From Gastrodia elata (taxonomy: Eukaryota; Streptophyta; Magnoliopsida; Asparagales; Orchidaceae): a stretch of 64,000 nt of DNA. Below, piece after piece: positions 11,913 to 22,189 of this stretch (position 1 is the first letter of the stretch; every line of letters starts with the position of its first letter). The position numbers and the translations under genes were made by a program. The stretch spans positions 40,726,593 through 40,790,592 of the forward strand of contig CM028679.1 in assembly GCA_016760335.1 (NCBI GenBank), given 5' to 3'. The notes beneath the pieces were generated by a model, which saw only the letters and a program-made list of their open reading frames with translations, was not told the origin of the DNA and made no database searches.

Positions 11913-12121
11913 TATAAGAATTAGAAGCCCAGCGTGAGCAACCAAATCACCAAAACTAAAAAAAGATGACAATCATCAAAGCAGGAATATTCATGTTTCG
12001 GAGAAGAATCATGAAAAAATCTTTAAAGTCGAATATTCTAGGAACCAGTTCCCCGAGGTCATTCAGCAACGAAAATTACTTAGCATAATGGGCGACAGAA
12101 AAGTTACAAGTCACACTCAAC
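11913..12121. other. Probable intron of the PSD2-like gene
   Basis: Low-copy-looking sequence directly downstream (on the minus strand) of a possible splice donor at 12121. The next expected exon was not found before the LTR insertion. Confidence 0.35.
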
Positions 12122-12459
12122 TGATCGGAAATCTCCGTCCGGTATGTCCGCTCGCCGAGAGACAAGCAAGCGATCCACCGATCCTTAAACTTCATCCTCG
12201 CCTGCCATAGAAACGATATTTCATTGACTCGGTACCATACAAGAATTAGAGTAAGAAAGGAATGTTAAATATCCATTACGCTAATAATTTCAATGCGGGC
12301 GACTCCGGCGAAGTCTTCTGCTGCGAGGTTCGTCAAGAGAGGCGGGTCAGAGACCGGCCGATTGCGGTTAGACCAGAGGCGCCGACGGAACCGGGAAAGA
12401 CGAGATGGCGGCTTCAATGGTATGTCTTGTCCCCTCGGCGTCGAGCTCTCGTTCCCCAT
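12122..12459 (-). CDS. Phosphatidylserine decarboxylase 2-like, exons 1-2 (partial, N-terminal C2 start)
   Basis: Exon 1 runs from the ATG at 12457-12459 to 12280 (60 codons). It starts MGNESSTPRG, has a basic stretch (SRLSRFRRRLW) and ends EDFAGVARIEIIS. An intron of 78 nt (12202-12279, GT..AG: donor gtaatg, acceptor tggcag) joins in phase 0 to exon 2 (12201 to about 12122), which reads ARMKFKDRWIACLSLGER and then TYRTEISD. From family knowledge, plant PSD2/PSD3 proteins begin MG-, have a basic N-terminus and enter a C2 domain with EDFAG and an MKFKDKW-x-A-C-V-S-F-G-E-Q-T-F-R-T core, so the match spans the splice junction. The full enzyme converts phosphatidylserine to phosphatidylethanolamine and has C2, EF-hand and decarboxylase domains; none of the later exons is visible here. 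It is either the 5' end of a gene with very long, TE-filled introns or a gene fragment. Another C2-domain protein is possible. Confidence 0.6.
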
Positions 12460-12895
12460 TTGCCTTCAAACTCAAAGATGTTGAGAAAGAAAATGGAGTT
12501 AAGGAGTCGAGCAGCTGTCCCGATAGTTAACTGAGCACCTATCGCTGCTTTGAGTAGCCGCTGCTCTGTAACTCAAAAAAAATATAGATAAGGTCAGCGT
12601 CTAGCCGTCGAACGAACCACTAGGACATCGTGGACTGGTGTTTTAGAATAAAAAGACTTGTTTTTTTAGGAAGTGCTTGTGATATATGTAATTTAAAAAA
12701 TTTGAGTAGTTTATTTTATTATTGTTACCATAATTTAAAAATAATAATAATATTTTTTTACTTAGTATTAATTAATTTATGAGTATATATTTTGAGTAAA
12801 TTTTGGATAATTTAACCAATAAAATTTGAGATTTTTGTGTTACGAAATGAACTAAGAATCGTTCGAATTTCGTCTGGATTTCGAACGAAGAATGA
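12460..12895. other. Upstream region of the PSD2-like gene, AT-rich beyond 12650
   Basis: 12460-12560 is likely 5' UTR on the minus strand (moderate GC, no upstream in-frame ATG noted). Beyond 12650 the sequence is AT-rich with no clear promoter element. Confidence 0.35.
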
Positions 12896-13030
12896 AAGTG
12901 TTTTTGTTCAAAATCGTTTTCGTTCAAAATCGTTTTTGTTCGAAATTGCTTTTGTTCGAAATCGTTTTCGGTCATTTGGAACGAAATCGATTTTGTTTAA
13001 ATGATTTCGTTCAAAATCATTCGAACTCGA
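12896..13030 (+). repeat. Minisatellite of about 18 bp (ttcgttcaaaatcgtttt words)
   Basis: Six to seven degenerate copies of an 18-bp unit of the form gttcaaaatcgttttc/t are present, with g/a swaps. They create a repetitive reading frame on both strands (asparagine-aspartate-phenylalanine-glutamate runs on the minus strand). The ORFs here are artefacts of the repeat. Confidence 0.75.
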
Positions 13031-13193
13031 ACGTTGAAGGTCTCGATAAATCCTTGGAAGCTCGTGCGTTGTGTCGGAGAAGATGAAGCTATCGCATTGC
13101 AAAAGAGGGACGCCTGCTCGGCTTCTCCGCTCACTCAGGGTCAACTCGAGTTACGTCCGATTTGAGCCCATCTAGATTTCCTTTTTCTTTATA

Positions 13194-13217
13194 CAGTAAA
13201 ACCTGTCTAAAGTGATA
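13194..13217 (+). repeat. Left terminal inverted repeat of the pogo/Tigger element
   Basis: Starts CAGTAAAACCTGTC right after TA. Four more taaagtgata-type repeats follow to about 13353, a likely transposase-binding array. Confidence 0.9.
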
Positions 13218-13855
13218 CTGTCTAAAGTGATATCCTGTCTAAAGTGATAAACACGACTCGGTCCCAATTCAGGCCCCATACAAAATGTGATAAACCTCCG
13301 TAAAGTGATACTCAATAATTTGTATTGGTCTCACTCCTTATCTAAAGTGATATTCAGTACATTTCAAAAAATAAAAGAAAAAAAGTACAAAACAAGCTAG
13401 ATACGCTTGAAAAACCTGTCAATGTTCTTCTGAACCATTCGGTTGGTACGGATCATACTCACATTATCCTTCAATTTCTGGATGGAACTCACACAAGATT
13501 CGTCCGCATCCTGTTGCTGCATGAAAAAGATCACAAGCTTATCCAGCATCTTGGAAGCGTCAGCGGCACTCATGGCAGGCACTTCTTTGCTGTCGTCCTC
13601 TTCCTCATGCAGCACTGGAGCAAGTCCGACTTCTTCAAGGTGGTCCTCAATGATGCTATCAAGATCCGGCGTGTATGATGTGATCTGCTCCTCCGGGTAG
13701 TTGAGCCGGTTCCTGATGTCCATTGGGTTCCTGTAGCAGAAGCGCTGGATTTGTGACCGTAGATCCGTGATGACCTCGTGGTCCACCTGGTCGTCTTCCA
13801 TGACGTTTTCAACTGCCTCAGCCTGTTCTGTCGACCGGATCTTGCAGTGTAAGAA

Positions 13856-16800
13856 TGTAACAACCCAAGTTGTTACTTTGCTCAATTAAGACTAATCTGA
13901 GTCTTAATTAAGGTTCTAAGTCACTAATTAAGTAATTTAGAACTCGCCTCTGAAACCTAGGTCAAACCAGAAGTCAACAAAGTCAAATCAGAAATTCTAG
14001 AAAATCCCAAAACCTGGAAATTTGACTTTTTATCTAGACCTCAGATTGAAAATCTGACTTCGCCATTGCATTCAGAACACCCAAATTAGCTAGGGGTGAA
14101 ATTTTGGAGGCATTTGAAAGTCGTTGATTTTTCGTCAAATATTTTAATATTATTTAAATACCCTAAATAATCAAATAATTAAATACTCGTCGAAATGAAA
14201 ATCCGAGTGCGTCATTGCGTTCCTCACCCTTCAATTAGCTAAGGGTGATTTATTGGAAATTTTTGGAATTTATTTAATAGGCTAAATTTAATTAATTAAA
14301 ACTGAATAATGTAATTTAAATAATATTATTTAATTATATTATTTATCTGCGCCGTCAGCAATGGAACGCCGTCTGTATGTTTAGGTTAGGAAATTAACGG
14401 TCCATCATGACCGTCCGATCTCAGATCGGACGGATCCGGACTCGTCTTCCTCGGTGGGTCGCAGGCAGGCGACGCGTGTAGCCCTATCTCCACGCGCGCT
14501 CGTCGAGCGGCTTCCACGCGTCGATCCCACCACTCCGGCCTAAGGTTTTAGCCTCTGATCGACTCCACCTCTCGATTACGCTCGAATCGATCCATTTCAG
14601 AGATCAGAGGTGCTCGGATTAATCCAGTGAGTTCTCAGCCGTCGAAACTAGGTACACTTCCATCTCTCAATTCTTAATCATTTTGCATTTCTTTAATTTC
14701 GTTATCTTATTCCGCACTATAGATCGATCATCTATCGGATTTGATTGGGTTGATCGAACTCATATGCGTTCTAATTTCAATTTCATCCACAGTAGTATAC
14801 AGTGTTTCGCCGTCTATATGAATCTAGGGTTAGATCCTGCCGCCGATCCAGGTCGTCTTGAGCTTCGATTCACCTGCCATTAGAAAGGTCTCGATCTCCT
14901 CTTCTCGCAGCCATGCGGGTTGAGCCTTACCGTCGTCGGAGGAGTCATGAAATGGAAACCCTAATCTCTGCGCCTCGGGGAGAAGATGAAGAGAAGACGA
15001 GCTTTCGGGCCGGACCGGGTTGACCCGGGCCCGCCCCGTCCTCCTCGGATTTCCGCGTAGGAGCTGGGGTCCACCAGGAGCACGTGGCTTCTTCCCAGCA
15101 AGCCGCGTGGCTCGGCGGCAGAAGTGGGGCCCGCCTCGCGTCAGACGGATGATGCGGCTGCAGAGGTCGTCAGTGGGGCCCGCCGCCGTCTCCTCAGCCA
15201 CTGGTTGTGCGCCACGTGTCCTGAAGATTTTTTTTTAAATAATAAAATTAAATATATATAATTTAACAGATAATTATAATTATATTTAATCGTAAAATAA
15301 CAGAATTAAGTTAATTTAATTAAAGCAGAATTAAATAATTAATTTAAATCCAAACTTTAAACAATCATAACTTGATAAATATATGTCCAAATTATACAAA
15401 TAAATATACTAAATTAATCAGAAAAATATAAGAAATTTATTGATGCCATTCAATTTTCTGTAGGATCAATATTTTTGCAAGTGATTATTTAGGTTTAATT
15501 TAATTTAAATTAAATGTCTCAAATCTTAGTTAGCTCATAATTTTGTGTAGATTGATCCAAATATACCCAATATGGGTCTTAAAGTAATCAGAAAACCCTA
15601 AGGATTAATTTGATAGGGTTTATTTTGCTGTTTGGATTAGTGTTTGCCTAATCACATTTAGGACCTAACCCTAATTAGGTTAATTAACCCTAGATCTTCA
15701 ATTGACCATAACTTGGTCAATTGAGCTCCGAATTTACTGATCCAATATCAATTTAGATCAGAAGAATCTAATTAACAATAATCTATAAAAATTTTAGATC
15801 CAACGATCAGATTTGCTAATCACCCTTAATTGCTCTAAATCTTGATTAGTGAATAATATCAAATCTAGTAACCCAATTTGAGAGTTTTAAACTTCAGAGG
15901 ACTCATAGATCCATTTAGAATCAATCCATAAGGTTGGACTAGTTTTTAAGTGATTAATTTTATTAATCACTCACTAATCACCCTAAACCCTAATTAGATC
16001 TTAACTTAGTCAAATTAGGTCCAAATTGAGTCTACCACATATCATTATGATCAGTGAGCTATTTGTAATTCATAGCCACTAATTTTGCTTAATTTGGACA
16101 CTATTTGGCAAAATTAGATTTTGACCTATAATTAAGGATCCCTTAATTAACCCTTAAACCCTAAATCTTGTATTGGCCATAACTTGGCCAATACTTATCA
16201 GATTTCAGCAAATTTAGGTTCTATGGAAAGCTTAGACAGTAAAGAACAATAATCTAAAAGAAAATTTAGCTTTCACTTAGTCAAATTACTAAATTGCCCT
16301 TATGAGTCAAATTCACTAATTTGATCTCATATGGCTTAATAATCACCCAAAATTAACTTAGTTGCTGTCTAATCTTATATTAGACAGTAAGAAACACTTT
16401 CCAAAAGAAAATTTCAGAATTTAAGCCCTAGATCAAAATTTGATCTTTTGAACCCTTAAGGAGGGGCAAAATGGTCATTTTGCCCAAATTTAGGGTTTAG
16501 CCTTTAAAAGCCCTAATTTCATCTTCAAATCACTAAATTCAGTAAATAGAATGGCTCATAATTGAAATTAATCAAACTTAAGTCTAAAATAGGTTTTAAT
16601 TAAAATCTCAGAAATTGCTTAGTAAAGAAAATTCCTAAGTCTTAAAGAAGAGTCCTCTTTCTTTATTTATTCTTAGACCCATCCTTAGGTCTTATAACAT
16701 TAGTTAGGATGTGTGTCTTGAGAGATACTCTTAGTAATTAAGAACCTTATTTCCTAAGATTAGGAATAGATCTTAAGTTAGATTTCATCTATTGAGTAAT

Positions 16801-18702
16801 TTGGGTTACTCAATTAGGTGAAACCTTGAGTTTTCTAGTTTATAGATTTTCTTAGTTTATTAAATGATTATTTGATCTTTAAAATTTAGAACTAAGAATA
16901 GAGATCTATCCTAATGAATTTAATTTATCATTAGGATTTGCCTTAACCTAATCTGTGAGATTTGGGATCTAAACTTAGACCCTTAGATTATACCTTTAGA
17001 TTAAGTGATTAGACCCATCATCTGGAGTCTAATTCTTAATCTATTCATCTTGATTTGACTAATCAAGATGAGGTTGGGATAAATTAAATTACAAAGTTAG
17101 GACGATGATTTATTCATTTTAATCAAATAGTCGTCTTTTGATTAAGTTATAATTAGGACTTGGCCAGCCCTAATTATCTTCAACAAGTAGGATTCGTGAT
17201 TCTAAGTTACAGAATGTGTAAGAGTTGTTGATTCTGAAACTTATGTAACTTAGAGTAGATAGAACGAATAAAGTAGATAACAAAGGATATCACCTGTGTT
17301 TTTAGATAGAGTTTCTTGCACTTTGATTTTGATGCTTCGCATTCCTTGATTTTGAGCCTTATACCTTGAACACATATTATGTACTTAAGATATTTGATAA
17401 ATATCTTATGTCAATTTTAACATTCATAAGCAGCATTATGTTTTCATTTCACAAGTGGTATGTAAGGTGTAGCTTGATTAGTATACCTCTTCGATCAACC
17501 CGTTCGGGGTCGGCAACCTTTCGAGGGTTTAATGTCCGACAGTCTATTGGCCATGCCTAGTCCGAGTGATAGGATGGATAGACTCTCGCCCTACTGACTA
17601 CAGAGTCAGGATTCTGATATGGATATACTAATTCAAGTACACTTACATTCAGTTCTATCTTAGCTCATCAGGCTAAGAGTTTCAGTGATGTTCAGTTCAG
17701 AGTTTCTTAGCTTATCAGGCAAAGATTTGTTGTATATATGCTCAGTTTGGGAGACTTAGATAGTCACTGCAGTTTCAGTTTACAGTTACTGTTTTACTAG
17801 CATATTCTGCATTTCAGCACTATTTTTACTTTCAGTTTTTCTGCACATGTTATATATATAGGATGCTAGTTCTACTTACTATTTTCATATGCTCACATAG
17901 GATGTTAATGTTTTCAGTTTTATACTGTTTAAATTTTGTACGTCACTTAGCATAATCTGTTTGATCATAAGCATGTTTAGGTTGTACTTTCTTACATTTC
18001 TTTTACTTTTCTTTTACTTACCTGTCCTTATTGCAGTTGCTTGGAGGAGGTATGTATTACTTCCTATTTGTTTAGTTATAAACTGTGGTTTATAACTTAT
18101 TACTATTCTTTTGTACGCTTTTCTGCACCTATTATGCTTGGTTCTATTTCTATGGTGATATCTACTTAATTTAATAAAATTGTTTGCCCTAAAATGTACT
18201 TAGACTTATTGTCTAACCAGTTTTTCTTTTGTTGGCTGGGGCCCTACCATTATGAAACTGATAATGGTAGGTTCTGAGTTTGTTGGAGTAGCAAATCCAG
18301 TAGAGAGCTTACCATTGGGGGAGGAGCTCGTTCCTGAAGATCTGTAGTTTCAGTTTTCTTTCTTCCAGTGAGATTGAGAGTTTCCTTTCAGTTCTTTTAA
18401 AACTTATTAAATGTTGTAATAATACAGGTTTATAATTCTCTTTCAGTACTTTACTTATTCTGTATTGTAGTATTTATACTGTATTTGGATGGATATTATG
18501 TTTTATGCTTCCGCACTCTGAGTTCATGTATGATCATTTAGTGATAGTATTTCTGGATTGAATGGCAAAGTCCTTATTTAAATTGGATTAGAATGTGTGT
18601 CTAATCCAATCTTAAGTGAGGACCTTGTCATTTGGTGACCCCTCCACCGTAATCATGTTAACTTAAGGGTTAACAGGACCACGGCGGGGCAGGGCCGCCA
18701 CA
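13856..18702 (+). mobile_element. Tekay-like solo LTR, 4,847 bp, in the transposase gene
   Basis: Begins TGTAACAACC and ends CGCCACA. It is flanked by AAGAA on both sides (13851-13855, 18703-18707), an exact 5-bp duplication within the transposase coding sequence, so both edges are certain. No gag or pol lies inside, so it is a solo LTR left by LTR-LTR recombination. The order is AT-rich opening with hairpin, GC-rich island (14340-15230), long AT-rich body, then a 3' part with the ttgttggctggggccct block (about 18230) and a 10-bp-stem hairpin. The ORFs in the GC island (14830-15238) are not genes. This copy gives the full LTR length of the family. Confidence 0.9.
18244..18270 (+). other. Perfect hairpin near the LTR 3' end
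   Basis: The arms ctaccattat and ataatggtag (10 bp) enclose a 7-nt loop, gaaactg. The block follows a conserved ggggccct and occurs at the same place in the LTR copies at about 30195, 50425 and 54686, where the stem sequence differs. Confidence 0.75.
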
Positions 18703-20226
18703 AAGAAGCAGTTGGTAATCGTCGTTGGCTTGACTTCATAATTCCACATGGGGACGGCAAACTGGATGGCCCCCAAAATGTCGACCTTCCCCGGCTCCGG
18801 CACCTTGTCCTCAATGCGCTAGAGAAGAGCACGGTTAAAGCGGCGACGGTAGTAGGCCTTGAAGTTGCGGATGATGCCGGCGTCGCACGGTTGAATCTTC
18901 GAGGTCATGTTCAGAGGCAGGTAGAGAATGGTCGTGTTCCAGAGGCGGATGTGATCCGGAATTTTCTCCATCGGAGTGTGCCCGCTGAAATTATCCAGGA
19001 TCAGGAGGACCTTCCGGCCGGAAATATGGAGATCAAATGCTCGGAGCCACTCCAGGAAGATGATCTGTGTCATCCACGCGGACGCATTGTTCCTGTATAC
19101 GCACCTAAGTGACGTGACATTGATATTCTTGAAACACCTAGGGTTCTTAAACTCGCTAATCACCCACAGTGGGACTTGTTAGAGCCGTCGCCATTACAAC
19201 ACAGTGCCATGGTCAAGCGCTCCTTGCTCTGTTTCCTGCCTTCGAGCTGCTTTGTCGCAAGGGAGTTATCTGCCTGCAATGCGGGCGAAGATGCTTAGTT
19301 AGCCAGGGGCAAACTCATTTGATATCTTTCTGAACTTACAGTACCTGCATGCGGTAGAACAACCCACTCTCATCCATGTTGTAGATGTCACGCCATTCGA
19401 ATGCGTCAAGAACTTGACGAATTCCCGGAAGGGTAGCTGCAACAGTAGTCATGTCGACTGAACTGATTTCCCCGAACCTGCGATGCTTCTTGATCCCGTG
19501 ATAGACCTTGAAAGCTTCAAGCCAGCCATTTGAATTCTCAAACAGCGGGTGATCCAGGTACAGGCGGTCAATGATCTTCATTGCGCTCTCACGTATGAGG
19601 TCCCCGCTCAGGTTGACATGTTCCTGGTTGGCAAGGAACCATTCGGCTAAGGCAGCCTCCATGACAAGGAATTTCACCGTCTTCTGACGCTTGGAGCTGA
19701 GGTTGGAGGTGGTGGCCTTGGCGAGCAGTTCCGCCGACCGTTTGAGTGTGCCCGACACCATTGCTTGGCTGACCTTGAGCTGATGAGTGTCCTCCAGCCA
19801 CTTGATCAGCTCTTTCTGTGTGGCACCAGAATGATCTTTCTTGTACCGTACGAGGGCGAGGCGGACCTCGTCTGTCATCGTGGTGTATTGCTGACCTTTC
19901 TTCGGCATGGAGAAGACTTTGCGCACGAGGATGTGACGGGGTGGTACTTGCAACGCGGTTCCTGAGGTGGACAGCGGGTTCCGTTTGCTGAGGGCAAACA
20001 ACGACGTACTCCTTCGCACCACTCCGATATACCCACACGCAAACAGGGGTTTCTTTCTGTGGAATTTCCCCCGGCACGCGAGTTCGAGCAGCCACGAACT
20101 AACGCCCTATCGGTACAAACAACAACTTTAAAAAAAAGGAAAACGTGTGTGTATGATATTATATGTACTGTACCTGCATAAAGTGATAACCTATATAAAG
20201 TGACATTTTACCTCTGGTCCCAGCAA

Positions 20227-20250
20227 TATCATTTTAGACAGGTTTTACTC
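20227..20250 (-). repeat. Right terminal inverted repeat of the pogo/Tigger element
   Basis: Read on the minus strand it starts GAGTAAAACCTGTC and is followed by TA on the outside. Two further taaagtga words lie at about 20178-20202. Confidence 0.9.
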
Positions 20251-20252
20251 TA

Positions 20253-20859
20253 TATCAATGCAAATTTGAATTACAGTGTAAAAGTATTTACTCGTTTTAC
20301 TTCTTATCATACGCCAGTAATCTCAATTTATCCGAAAAAAATTTATTTTACCCCTACAAATAACCCTTAAATAAATAAGTGTTTGTTGCTTCTCATATTA
20401 GTTGATATATTTAAAAAATTTTAAAATATTATAAGATTTTAAATATAAATTCAATATTCTAGTAGTTCTATTATAAGTTCAATTTTTATCATTTATTCAT
20501 TTATTTTTATTTAAAGTTGATTTTTTAGTAAAAGTCTCTAAAAAATTTATAGAGTATTAAAAAATGAATAAGAAAAAGAAAATGTTTCATATATATAATT
20601 TTTATATGAAATCAATATCTTTTTAATATTTAGCTATAATTATTTCTGAAATTTCTTAAAAAATTTAGTTATTATAACAATTTTTTATAAAATTTGACCA
20701 AACAAATTTGAATAATTGATTTCTATATATTTAAAAGTCCAATTATAAAAAAAAATTATGAGATTAATTTATGAGATCAGTTAAATATGATTTTAGGGTT
20801 TAGTGGTGAGTGATTATGTGTGTGAGAGATTACTAGTGAGTTTAACTATTCGCAGCCAT
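20253..20859. other. AT-rich stretch, nothing recognised
   Basis: Very AT-rich. The later part may belong to the LTR that ends at 21192. Confidence 0.3.
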
Positions 20860-21192
20860 TTAAAATGTAAAATTTAACATTCTCATGAGATTATCAAATT
20901 CAAATTCAGCAAAATCTAGATTTGTTAAATCATAGTTGATCAATCTAACTCTCCAATCTTTTAAATGTTATTACATCCTCATAATTCTAGATTTATTTAT
21001 TTTGCATGAATAATTCTACTTTAGAGATAAAATGAAGTTTCTATTATTTAAGCATTAGTAGAGAAAATGTAACTAGTCATATTCTTTTAATTTTTGAAGA
21101 TGATAAATCTAGAACTCATCATTCTATTATTACCTCAGAATACGTGTACTTACATGTAAACAAAAAATCACACTATTTTGAGACCCACCACA
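20860..21192 (+). mobile_element. 3' end of an Athila/Tat-like gypsy LTR with primer binding site
   Basis: The stretch gatgataaatctagaact followed by an acgtgtacttacatgtaa-like block matches the 3' ends of the LTRs that finish at 27249 and 58579. Right after the terminal CA (21191-21192) comes ttttgggttgttgtcaggga. This is a decayed form of the primer binding site block that follows Athila-type LTRs. Athila-like gag follows on the same strand. Confidence 0.6.
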
Positions 21193-21429
21193 TTTTTGGG
21201 TTGTTGTCAGGGATTAACTAAGTCTTAAGCCTATGTATGCGATGTCTAGGTGATCAAAACTTACATTTCGATCTCGAGATATACATAACATATCATAGAC
21301 TTAGGAGACGCTTATGATTGAATTTAGAAAATCAAACTATGGTTGAACCAACTCTATGCTATGTTCACAACAACAATAACAAACTACAATGTAATTGTCT
21401 TGAGAGATTACACCTTGCCTACTATGGGA

Positions 21430-22130
21430 GGGACATCTAATGCAATAGTTAGGCAATGAATTTAGGCAAATAATTTTGAGACTAAACCAACTACCCTACA
21501 GATGGTGAAAAACATTCAGTTTAGTGGGTTGTCAATTAAAGATTCAAATGCTTACATCCCAAATTTTCTTAAAATTTACGACACTTTTAGGTACAATAAA
21601 GTTATTGATGACGCATCAAACTAAGGCTTTTCACTAAGAGACATGGCAAAAAATTGGCTCTTATCTCTTCCAAGTGATTCCATTACCACTTCATAGACTA
21701 CCTAATAATAGGAGAGAGCAAGTACACACATTAGGAAATAGTCAAGTTGCCAAACTACAGATGGAAACTACAGTCCTCACCTTAAAACTAAAAGCTATGA
21801 GTGTGCATGTTGTGCAAGAGGTCAATTGTAAATTATGTGGGATTGTGCATTATAGTTTTACTTGTGATCTAAATAGCCCTTACGCACTCTTTCACACATA
21901 ACAAATGAATTATATGCATAAAAATAATAGTTATCCCACACAAAATAATCCTTGTTCAAATTTCTACAGTGTTGGATGAAAAATCATCCAATTTCTTATT
22001 AAAGAATAACCAAGGGGATTTTCTTCCGCAACATGATCCACCCAATTACTTAAGAAACTCTAGCAATCCTGGTTAATCGATCTCTCAAGAGAAATCATGT
22101 GTGTTTGCCCTTGAAAATTCTTTAAATGAG
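21430..22130 (+). pseudogene. Athila-like gypsy gag, fragmentary
   Basis: In one frame from about 21455 the text reads NFETKPTTLQMVKNIQFSGL, then IPNFLKIYDTF, then (after a stop) FSLRDMAKNWLLSLPSDSI. This is the ordered signature of the Athila gag capsid region. Further on lies CKLCGIVHYSFTC (about 21828-21866), a short zinc knuckle of the C-x2-C-x3-H-x4-C kind seen in Athila gag, and then a decayed NPCSNFYSVG block (about 21955). Several stops and frameshifts are present. No pol follows: the element is truncated by other LTRs at 22190-22665. Confidence 0.8.
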
Positions 22131-22189
22131 TTTAAAGCTAGTATATTACAGCTTATGCAAATATCACACTATTTTGTAGCCTGCCACTA

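Larger units (their letters stand above)
13397..19908 (-). pseudogene. pogo/Tigger-type transposase (CENP-B-like), one intron, split by an LTR
   Basis: The start is the Met at 19908 (MPKKGQQYTT); a longer frame reaches 20022 but lacks domain content. Residues of about 1-60 are a pogo-type helix-turn-helix. About 80-145 form a CENP-B-type DNA-binding domain (EWFLANQEHVNLSGDLI to GWLEAFKVYHGI). The DDE/D catalytic core follows: DIYNMDESGLFYRM (first Asp), LLILDNFSGH (second Asp), SKIQPCDAGIIRNFKAYYRR (third Asp), giving DD36D. A 71-nt GT..AG intron (19274-19344) separates YRMQ from ADNSLATKQ. Breaks are one 1-nt frameshift near 19172, one TAG just after NRALL at about 18820, and the solo LTR between 18702 and 13856. 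The frame continues from 13855 (LHCKIRSTEQ) to the stop at 13397. The total is about 530 residues, full length for the family. All three catalytic Asp remain. Confidence 0.9.
13194..20250 (-). mobile_element. pogo/Tigger (Lemi1-like) DNA transposon with an inserted solo LTR
   Basis: Terminal inverted repeats of 24 bp (13194-13217 and 20227-20250, 22 of 24 matching) start CAGT/GAGT and contain AAAACCTGTCTAAA. They are flanked by TA on each side (13192-13193, 20251-20252), the Tc1/mariner/pogo target duplication. Without the 4,847-bp LTR and the 5-bp duplication the element is about 2.2 kb, a normal size for plant pogo elements. Subterminal sequence carries several copies of taaagtgata: five on the left, two on the right in inverted orientation. 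The element is GC-richer than its surroundings, so it is relatively recent or still codon-constrained. Confidence 0.9.

Noticed and set aside
10588..11922. Shared caacactata at both edges as a target duplication of the copia-like LTR
   Set aside because: The left copy is not followed by a TG start, so the match may be chance; borders left open.
12772..13144. ORFs with repeated asparagine-aspartate-phenylalanine-glutamate units
   Set aside because: Produced by the 18-bp minisatellite; open on both strands.
13443..13700. Plus-strand ORF of 85 aa opposite the transposase
   Set aside because: Shadow of the minus-strand transposase tail, which carries the recognisable protein.
14830..15238. Overlapping ORFs on both strands in the GC-rich part of the solo LTR (123 aa minus, 72 aa plus)
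   Set aside because: The GC-rich composition keeps frames open; Pro/Arg/Gly-rich, no motif, and not kept in other LTR copies.
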